From an uncultured Mycoplasmatota bacterium (GTDB lineage: Bacteria > Bacillota_I > Bacilli_A > RF39 > UBA660), in contig URDT01000037.1 in NCBI GenBank assembly GCA_900546745.1, forward strand, positions 1 to 12,097: 12,097 bases of DNA, read 5' to 3'. Position 1 is the first letter of the stretch, and every line of letters starts with the position of its first letter. Of this stretch, positions 7,367 through 12,097 are shown piece by piece. Below the pieces are notes generated by a model that did no database searches, had not been told where the DNA came from, and was given only the letters and a program-made list of their open reading frames with translations. The translations under genes were made by a program, and so were the position numbers.

Positions 7367-7372
7367 ATTATA
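7367..7372 (-). promoter_or_regulatory. Possible -10 of the three-helix membrane protein gene
   Basis: TATAAT on the minus strand comes directly after the T run of the yqeH terminator. The -35 region (about 7390-7395, TTTAAT) would lie inside the terminator hairpin and is a poor match. A start near 7360 would give a leader barely longer than the AGGAGG site. Confidence 0.35.
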
Positions 7373-7374
7373 CC

Positions 7375-7400
7375 AAAAAAACTAGTTAAATTAAACTAGT
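7375..7400 (-). terminator. Terminator of yqeG-yqeH
   Basis: A 7-bp perfect stem ACTAGTT/AACTAGT (7400-7394 with 7387-7381), with a 6-base loop, is followed on the minus strand by a run of T to 7375. The last codons of yqeH (Thr-Ser-Leu-Ile-stop) are written in the hairpin; the stop codon straddles the loop and the 3' arm. Confidence 0.8.
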
Positions 7401-8378
7401 CCTTGTATAAACATCCACTTTATCTAACGTTTTAATTTTAATAACTTCATCTTTCATAACTTTAATAAATCCTAAACCAGAAATTACAATATCTTGTCCT
7501 TTTTTTACACGAATCATATTTTCTTTTAAATGATTATTTTCTTTATTGTGATAATATCTTTCAATCTTTAATTCATTAGAGAAAAAGAAAGTTAAATTAT
7601 TCAGACTTGATTCCATAATTACCAAACGATCAATCACAATCCATTGATGACTTTTTACTTGATAAGTAATTGGCTTTATTTCTTTTCTAGGAATAATCTT
7701 TTTTAAGCTCTTAGAATCTAGTAAATTCATAATATTGCCATCTTCTAAAATACCTGGTGTGTCAATTAACGTTAAATTTTCATCTAAAGTTACTTCAATT
7801 TGATTTAGTGTTGTAGAAGGTAAAATACTAGTTGTAATTTGATCTGTTAGATCAGAATAATTATAAATCAAATGATTCATCATCGTAGATTTTCCAGCAT
7901 TCGTATACCCTACTACATAAACATTTTTGCTTTTTTGATAATTTCTAATTTTTTCTATTAACTCATCAAAGTGATAATTCTTATTACTACTAACAATAAT
8001 TTGATCAACAGGATGAAGTCCTAAAATAGAAATATACTCCAATAATTTTTCATCTTGTAATGATAAAGGAAAAATATCTCTTTTAGTAAAAACTAATAAA
8101 ATATCATTTTTTAAACGTTTCAAAATTTCTAAATTTTTAGGAATGTTAAATAAATCAATCACTAATACAACTAAATCATTTGTACTAGCAATAGAATCCA
8201 ATATTGGAAAAAATTCTTGATTTGTTTTTTCTACTTTCTTATATTCCCCATAGTTTCTAATTCGAAAACATCTTTCACATAAATCACTTTTTTCATAGTT
8301 CTTTTCTTGAATAAAACCTTCTAATTGAGGATTTTTGAATTGTAAATTAGATCCACATCCCTTACACTTTTTCATCAT
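7386..8378 (-). CDS. yqeH: Ribosome biogenesis GTPase YqeH
   Basis: Circularly permuted GTPase needed for 30S subunit assembly in Bacillota, acting in the cytosol on the ribosome. An N-terminal treble-clef zinc finger shows C5/C8 and C34/C37. G motifs appear in permuted order: G4 TKRD (98-101), G5 around VSS (129-131), G1 GYTNAGKST (157-165), G2 in the PSTT stretch (187-190), G3 DTPG (206-209). A C-terminal domain of about 110 residues follows. The length of 330 is close to the B. subtilis protein (366). The frame is open further upstream, to a possible start at 8408. The ATG at 8378 is preferred because AAAGGAAGA (8391-8383) stands 7 bases before it and the zinc finger begins right after it. 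The start overlaps the end of yqeG by 17 bases, so the two are translated as a coupled pair. No potassium-site or catalytic changes were noticed. Confidence 0.95.
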   Translation of the reverse strand: MMKKCKGCGSNLQFKNPQLEGFIQEKNYEKSDLCERCFRIRNYGEYKKVEKTNQEFFPILDSIASTNDLVVLVIDLFNIPKNLEILKRLKNDILLVFTKRDIFPLSLQDEKLLEYISILGLHPVDQIIVSSNKNYHFDELIEKIRNYQKSKNVYVVGYTNAGKSTMMNHLIYNYSDLTDQITTSILPSTTLNQIEVTLDENLTLIDTPGILEDGNIMNLLDSKSLKKIIPRKEIKPITYQVKSHQWIVIDRLVIMESSLNNLTFFFSNELKIERYYHNKENNHLKENMIRVKKGQDIVISGLGFIKVMKDEVIKIKTLDKVDVYTRTSLI

Positions 8379-8889
8379 AAAATCTTCCTTTAAATAGTCC
8401 CATATCACGCATTTTGCTTTTTAATGATTTTTCTCTCATACGAGCAAACTTTGTCCATATAGGATCTTCATTACTAACAGGATTTACTAGCACTGTAATC
8501 ATTCCTACTTTATTACCACCTTTAATATCCGTTAGTAATTGATCTCCAATAATTGCTGTTTCTGTAACTTTAAATTTGTATTTTTTCATTGTTTCTAGAT
8601 ATTTTTTAGAAAATGGTTTTCTAGCTGAACTAACATAATCAATATCTAATTTTTTTGCAAATCCTTCTACTCTTCTTTTAGGGCTGTTAGAAAATAAAAC
8701 TGGTGTCATTCCATTTTTCTTTAACATACTAAATAATCGAATTGTTTGATCATCTACATCTTTATGACTATAAGGAGCGATTGTATTATCTAAGTCAAAT
8801 AATAATAAACGAATCCCTGTTGTATATAATTTTTTGTAGTTCACTTTAAAAATGCTTTCTTGATAAACATCTGGTACATAATATTCCAT
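8362..8889 (-). CDS. yqeG: YqeG family HAD-IIIA phosphatase
   Basis: Cytosolic HAD-superfamily phosphatase of 175 residues, subfamily IIIA, with physiological substrate unknown. All four HAD motifs are present: I DLDNT (32-36, nucleophile D32 and acid D34), II S67 in FSNS, III K91 in RKPF, and IV GDQLLTD (115-121, D116 and D121). The frame can be extended to a GTG at 8898, but that codon overlaps AAGGAG (8903-8898). The ATG at 8889, 8 bases after that site, is the real start. It is first in a two-gene unit with yqeH, the same arrangement as in B. subtilis and many Bacillota, which hints at a role connected to ribosome assembly or nucleotide housekeeping. It has its own promoter at 8914-8942. 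Confidence 0.93.
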   Translation of the reverse strand: MEYYVPDVYQESIFKVNYKKLYTTGIRLLLFDLDNTIAPYSHKDVDDQTIRLFSMLKKNGMTPVLFSNSPKRRVEGFAKKLDIDYVSSARKPFSKKYLETMKKYKFKVTETAIIGDQLLTDIKGGNKVGMITVLVNPVSNEDPIWTKFARMREKSLKSKMRDMGLFKGRFYDEKV

Positions 8890-8913
8890 AAATCTCACTC
8901 CTTGGCTATAAAC

Positions 8914-8942
8914 ATTTTAACACACCGAATATTGAAAAACAA
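8914..8942 (-). promoter_or_regulatory. Promoter of yqeG-yqeH
   Basis: The minus strand gives -35 TTGTTT (8942-8937), a 17-base spacer and -10 TAAAAT (8919-8914) preceded by TG at the extended -10 position. The start site is near 8907, so the leader is only about 18 bases and consists mostly of the ribosome site. Confidence 0.65.
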
Positions 8943-8945
8943 TGA

Positions 8946-8970
8946 AAAAGTAAGTATATTACTTACTTTT
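8946..8970. terminator. Perfect inverted repeat, possible bidirectional terminator
   Basis: A perfect 11-bp stem (8946-8956 with 8960-8970) encloses a 3-base loop. It has only two G-C pairs. Read on the minus strand the 3' arm ends in five T and would end transcripts coming from spoVID-ysxE before the yqeG promoter. On the plus strand it ends in four T. It is the only candidate terminator between the ysxE-like gene and yqeG, about 200 bases past the stop. Confidence 0.5.
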
Positions 8971-9026
8971 GTGATAAAGAACTATATCCTGCATCTAAAT
9001 TAGAATAAACTATATTAGGTGATAAT

Positions 9027-9206
9027 ATGTACAATAAAAATTGGTGGTGTGGTAGAGGTAAATGGTTTATTTTTTTAATTATCTCTTCTGTTTTAATTTT
9101 TTATCAGTTGATTTTAACTTTTTTTATTGTAACGCGTTTTAATCTTTTGATTTTATTAATTCTTTGCTTATTTACCTGGTTTTGTTTTTTCCGAATATTG
9201 TGGTGA
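9027..9206 (+). CDS. Possible 59-residue two-helix membrane peptide
   Basis: Plus-strand ORF with ATG at 9027 and TGA at 9204-9206. AGGTGA (9017-9022) is 4 bases before the ATG, a fair ribosome site. The product starts with a short positive head (MYNKNWWCGRGK). A helix follows at about 13-35, a turn with TRFN, and a second helix at about 39-58 with several aromatic residues and cysteines. It fills an otherwise gene-free stretch of about 280 bases and overlaps the convergent ysxE-like gene by 39 bases. Against it: T-rich DNA yields hydrophobic peptides by chance, no clear promoter was found, and all confident neighbours are on the other strand. If real, it could be a small membrane protein or a hydrophobic toxin-like peptide. 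Confidence 0.4.
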   Translation: MYNKNWWCGRGKWFIFLIISSVLIFYQLILTFFIVTRFNLLILLILCLFTWFCFFRILW

Positions 9207-10061
9207 TACTAAATGTTCTGTTCGATATAAATAATCAATTAAATGATTAATTTTTAAACAATTATTATAATTTGAATCCTCTAATGTAATTTTATCTGGT
9301 AAACTAATCAAAATAAAGAATAGTTTTTTTTCTTCTTCTAATAATGGATAATTTTGTTCATAAGTTTTTAGTAAGGATTCAAAATCATAATCTAAAGCGT
9401 ATTTTTTATAAAGTTTATATAAATCATAAATAGGAATATCAATGGTAGAATGATCCCAACTGATAAAATAAGCACTTTTGTTACGAATAAAATGATCTAA
9501 ACTTAAATTATTATGCAAAACGACATAACGTCGTTTTCTTTTTTCTTTTACTAATTCATACCATTTTTCTAATTCTATTTTAGAATAATTCAAAGCAGAA
9601 AGAATAATGGAAATATTAGAAGCTAATAGTAATTCTGGTGGACTCATATATACTTTACTCTCAATGATTGTAATTAAATCTTGATAATATCCTTGTAAGT
9701 AATGAATATCTTGAGTAATTTCTTCATAATTTTTTTTATATTCATCCACATCAACATTTTTATAATAAGTTGTTTTATTATGAAGCAATGATACCAAACG
9801 AATTAGATCCAGCATTTTTTGATCACTTGGCATTTCAATTTCATCTAGGTATTCCATAATATCATACCGATTATCTTCAATCATCATCTTTGGATAATAA
9901 TTGAAACTTCTAGAATCTAAATAATCATAAATGGATTGATTTGTTTTTTCTTTTAATACTAATTTTCCTTTATTACTATCGATAATAACAACTTTTCCGT
10001 TTTTTCGATAAGAATACGTTCTTAAATCATGTTTTTTTAAAACATCATTAATTTCTATCAT
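9168..10061 (-). CDS. ysxE: YsxE/CotS-like spore coat kinase-fold protein
   Basis: Protein of 297 residues with the aminoglycoside-phosphotransferase (choline-kinase-like) fold seen in the spore coat family CotS/YsxE/YutH. An N-lobe with beta strands carries KGKLVLKEK (31-39, K37 a candidate for the ATP-binding Lys). The linker has YDIMEYLDE (66-74), and SLLHNKTTY (91-99) matches the family helix. The catalytic loop is LHNNLSLDHF (182-191), where the usual His-Gly-Asp is His-Asn-Asn, and the metal site is SWDHS (201-205, D203). The missing base suggests a pseudokinase, as is common among coat members. Its ATG overlaps the TGA of the spoVID-like gene (ATGA, 10061-10058) and has no ribosome site, so translation is coupled. 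The spoVID-ysxE order matches B. subtilis. It is likely expressed in the mother cell during sporulation; the ysxE name rests mainly on this context. Confidence 0.72.
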   Translation of the reverse strand: MIEINDVLKKHDLRTYSYRKNGKVVIIDSNKGKLVLKEKTNQSIYDYLDSRSFNYYPKMMIEDNRYDIMEYLDEIEMPSDQKMLDLIRLVSLLHNKTTYYKNVDVDEYKKNYEEITQDIHYLQGYYQDLITIIESKVYMSPPELLLASNISIILSALNYSKIELEKWYELVKEKRKRRYVVLHNNLSLDHFIRNKSAYFISWDHSTIDIPIYDLYKLYKKYALDYDFESLLKTYEQNYPLLEEEKKLFFILISLPDKITLEDSNYNNCLKINHLIDYLYRTEHLVSPQYSEKTKPGK

Positions 10062-10705
10062 AATGAAGGGATAATAATTTTATCACCAATTTTTACTTCT
10101 GTTAAATCATTATAAATCTCTAATTCTTCTTTGGATACATGATAAGAATCCATAATACTTTCTATCGTATCATTTTCTCTCATAATATATACGGTATAAC
10201 TTTTATAAGATTCTTTTTCCTCTACATTAGTAAAAATGTTAGGAATATCTTCTTCTTCAATACAGCGTTTTTCCTCTATTGGATTTTTTTCTTCTACAAC
10301 AGATTCTTCTTCTAAAGGAAGCTCTGTTCTAACAAGTTCTTTTTCTTCCATAATATTCTCCTCTTTGATTTCTTCTTTCTTTTCTTCTAATTTATCGATT
10401 ACTACATCAATATGAACAGATAATACATTATCATTTATTAATTCATAATAAAAATCATCAATATCGATATCTGCACGATCTAAAATATACTTTTCATCCA
10501 TATCGACTACAAATGGAAGTTCATAAGAAAAAGGATCGGTATTCACACTTGTTTCTAACATTTTATATTCCCCACTGATTATAAATTTTCCTTTAATCAT
10601 ATGTTCTTCTTCTACAGACAAAGTATGTTCTAAAGAAATACTAATAATTTCAGCTAAATTCGTTTTGAAAATAATATCTTTTTTAAAAGGAACTATTTTT
10701 TTCAT
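10058..10705 (-). CDS. spoVID: SpoVID-like LysM spore morphogenesis protein
   Basis: Protein of 215 residues. Residues 1-104 form an acidic, strand-rich domain that starts MKKIVPFKKDIIF and corresponds to the SpoVID N-terminal domain, which in B. subtilis drives coat encasement of the forespore. Residues 105-168 are a low-complexity linker dominated by Glu. Residues 170-214 form a LysM domain (YTVYIMRENDTIESI to KIGDKIIIP), which in SpoVID binds peptidoglycan precursors or lipid II. B. subtilis SpoVID is 575 residues, so this is a compact form in which the long acidic middle is cut down. AGGAG 7 bases before the ATG fixes the start. A TATAAT (10727-10732) just upstream and the terminator at 10734-10764 suggest that transcription begins here and continues into the ysxE-like gene. 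Confidence 0.8.
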   Translation of the reverse strand: MKKIVPFKKDIIFKTNLAEIISISLEHTLSVEEEHMIKGKFIISGEYKMLETSVNTDPFSYELPFVVDMDEKYILDRADIDIDDFYYELINDNVLSVHIDVVIDKLEEKKEEIKEENIMEEKELVRTELPLEEESVVEEKNPIEEKRCIEEEDIPNIFTNVEEKESYKSYTVYIMRENDTIESIMDSYHVSKEELEIYNDLTEVKIGDKIIIPSL

Positions 10706-10733
10706 TCTTTCACTCCTATCTAATTAATTATAT

Positions 10734-10764
10734 AAAAAAAAGAGAATGATATTACTTTTCTCTT
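10734..10764 (-). terminator. Terminator of the 5'-truncated unknown gene
   Basis: On the minus strand a 7-bp stem AAGAGAA/TTCTCTT (10764-10758 with 10746-10740) and an 11-base loop are followed by a T run reaching 10734. The gene's stop codon (10754-10752) lies in the loop and its last codons lie in the stem. Confidence 0.7.
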
Positions 10765-12097
10765 AATTTTTTAAGCTTCTTAATATATTTTTGTGTTTCT
10801 TTGTCTTGATATTGACTCAATACTTCTAAAGTACGGTTATAAACAGTTAAATCTGTAAACATCATAGGACAATCTTTCATAAATTTTCTTACACTAATTG
10901 GATAATATGTTTTTGAATATTTTTCAATATTTTTTCTAAATTCTTCTTCACTTAACAAATAGCTTTCAAAATTTTGTAAATCATATTTTTTTGATGTAAT
11001 CATCTGATAAAAATAAGAGGCATCTTTCTTAAAATAACAAAAATATAATGCTTTTAAATAGTCTAACACAGTACAACGCTCAAAAAATTTGGCAACATCA
11101 GATTGATTTGCTTCTGGAGTTGCGTTTAACATTACTAAATGCTCATTATACTCTTGTCTTTCTTCTGGTTTTAAAGTTTGTTTTTTTTGATCTAATAAAT
11201 TAATTAAGTATTCTTTTTGCTTACCATTTATTTCAGGTTTCTCATTATTTTGTTCAATTATTGCATAAATTGAATCAATATCAGAAATGGAGAAGTCCCT
11301 CTTATAATCGAAATGAAGAATTTGTTCAATTTTTAAAAAGTCATAATAAAATTCAAAGAAGTCTTTATCAAAACATCTTAAATTCAAATGATTGACTTGA
11401 TCCATTGTTGAAGCAATTTCTTTTTTTACTTCTTCAAATTCTTGTAAATGAAATTCTATTTTTTCTTGATAGTGATAATTCTTAGATAGATATTGTTTTA
11501 ATATTTCTTGATCAGGATTTTCTAATAATTTTAAATCCAAATTTAAGATAGGTAAAATCTTTTCTTTATTTTGTTCTAATAATTCTGGAAAGATATAGGC
11601 AAGTTTTTTGATGCTATATATATAATTACGATTTAAAATAAAGTCAGGAAGGTATGTTTCAATATAACAACTATTTGAACTAGAAAATGACATTAAAACG
11701 ATATAATCATAGCAAATAGATTCTTTTAAGTCGTTTAAAGCCCATATTGTAGCTTGATCTTCATGGTTTAAGAAATCTTGACGAACGGAAAATTCTTCTT
11801 CATATTTTTGATAAGAAAAAGTAACCATATTTTCTAATTCTGAATAACATTCGTCTAATTCTTGTTCTAAGCCTTCACTATGTTCTTCAATATAATCTAA
11901 TATTAATCCAATACGTTCTCTTGCTTCCATTGGATAAATTCCAATGAGTTCTATTAAATGTATTCTTTTCTTTAAGTCAATTAAGAAATTAGAATTTATA
12001 ATTTGAATTTTCGATTGTTCTAATATTTCATCAAATTGATCTGTAAATATCAAATAAACCAAAAATAATGATTTACTCAAATATTGATATTTTTCTA
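10752..12097 (-). CDS. Unrecognised helical cytosolic protein (5' end outside window)
   Basis: I do not recognise this gene. The frame is open to the window edge. The first start-like codon inside is a TTG at 12080 with no ribosome site before it, so the five upstream in-frame codons (EKYQY) are probably part of the protein and the true start lies beyond 12097. At least 447 residues are visible. The product is soluble, with no membrane helix or signal. It is rich in Glu, Lys, Leu and Tyr and almost entirely helical, with coiled-coil-like stretches at about residues 55-95 and 195-235 (counting from the TTG) and a Lys-rich C-terminus (KYIKKLKKLREK). No catalytic motif was found. It directly precedes the spoVID-like gene but ends in its own terminator, so a link to sporulation is only suggested by position. 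Confidence 0.75.
   Translation of the reverse strand, partial: EKYQYLSKSLFLVYLIFTDQFDEILEQSKIQIINSNFLIDLKKRIHLIELIGIYPMEARERIGLILDYIEEHSEGLEQELDECYSELENMVTFSYQKYEEEFSVRQDFLNHEDQATIWALNDLKESICYDYIVLMSFSSSNSCYIETYLPDFILNRNYIYSIKKLAYIFPELLEQNKEKILPILNLDLKLLENPDQEILKQYLSKNYHYQEKIEFHLQEFEEVKKEIASTMDQVNHLNLRCFDKDFFEFYYDFLKIEQILHFDYKRDFSISDIDSIYAIIEQNNEKPEINGKQKEYLINLLDQKKQTLKPEERQEYNEHLVMLNATPEANQSDVAKFFERCTVLDYLKALYFCYFKKDASYFYQMITSKKYDLQNFESYLLSEEEFRKNIEKYSKTYYPISVRKFMKDCPMMFTDLTVYNRTLEVLSQYQDKETQKYIKKLKKLREK

Noticed and set aside
8379..8408. Longer N-terminus for YqeH (start at 8408)
   Set aside because: The extra ten codons lie in the yqeG coding region. A good ribosome site stands before the ATG at 8378, where the zinc finger begins.
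8890..8898. GTG start for YqeG at 8898
   Set aside because: The GTG overlaps the AAGGAG ribosome site that serves the ATG at 8889.
10706..10760. Mother-cell sigma-E/K promoter before the spoVID-like gene
   Set aside because: The stretch is AT-rich and a loose ATA...TATAAT spacing can be forced, but no good sigma-E -10 (CATA-type) or -35 was seen.
12078..12080. TTG start for the truncated unknown gene
   Set aside because: No ribosome site precedes it and the frame stays open to the edge, so the real start is probably outside the window.

Overview
The window is very AT-rich DNA from a Bacillota. A spoVID-type LysM gene is followed directly by a ysxE-like gene, the same order as in Bacillus subtilis. 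This points to a spore-forming (or recently spore-forming) member of class Bacilli, such as an Erysipelotrichia/Turicibacter-like or related gut lineage. The genetic code is standard: Trp is written TGG, and the spoVID-like gene ends in TGA four bases into the next gene, which would read through under the mycoplasma code. All confident genes lie on the minus strand, so transcription runs from high to low coordinates.

Right part (9168-12097): a 5'-truncated cytosolic gene of unknown function ends in a terminator. A short SpoVID-like spore-coat morphogenesis protein (N-terminal domain, Glu-rich linker, C-terminal LysM) follows. It overlaps by 4 bases a CotS/YsxE-type kinase-fold protein whose catalytic loop looks degenerate. 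Beyond them, on the plus strand, is a possible 59-residue two-helix membrane peptide (9027-9206) that runs against the 3' end of the ysxE-like gene.

Middle (6496-8942): a well-formed extended -10 promoter drives yqeG (HAD phosphatase) and the overlapping yqeH (circularly permuted ribosome-assembly GTPase), a conserved Bacillota pair. A terminator buried in the end of yqeH separates them from an unrecognised three-helix membrane protein.

Left part (1-6495): a divergent SGNH-hydrolase-like gene with its own strong promoter and terminator comes first. Next is a leader region in which a good promoter is followed at once by a long hairpin, either a small RNA or an attenuator. It precedes a two-gene unit of a Pr6Pr-type six-helix membrane protein and an acyl-CoA-synthetase-like AMP-forming ligase. 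A 7-helix hybrid histidine kinase with two near-duplicate receiver domains follows. Its terminator stands back to back with a terminator of a plus-strand gene entering from the left edge.

A recurring architectural trait is that at least four terminators have the stop codon inside the hairpin. No mobile elements, CRISPR arrays, tRNA or rRNA genes were seen. No gene-free stretch exceeds 300 bases. The least explained parts are the 59-residue plus-strand ORF, the 5128-5192 promoter-hairpin unit, the SGNH-like protein with altered catalytic motifs, and two unrecognised proteins.
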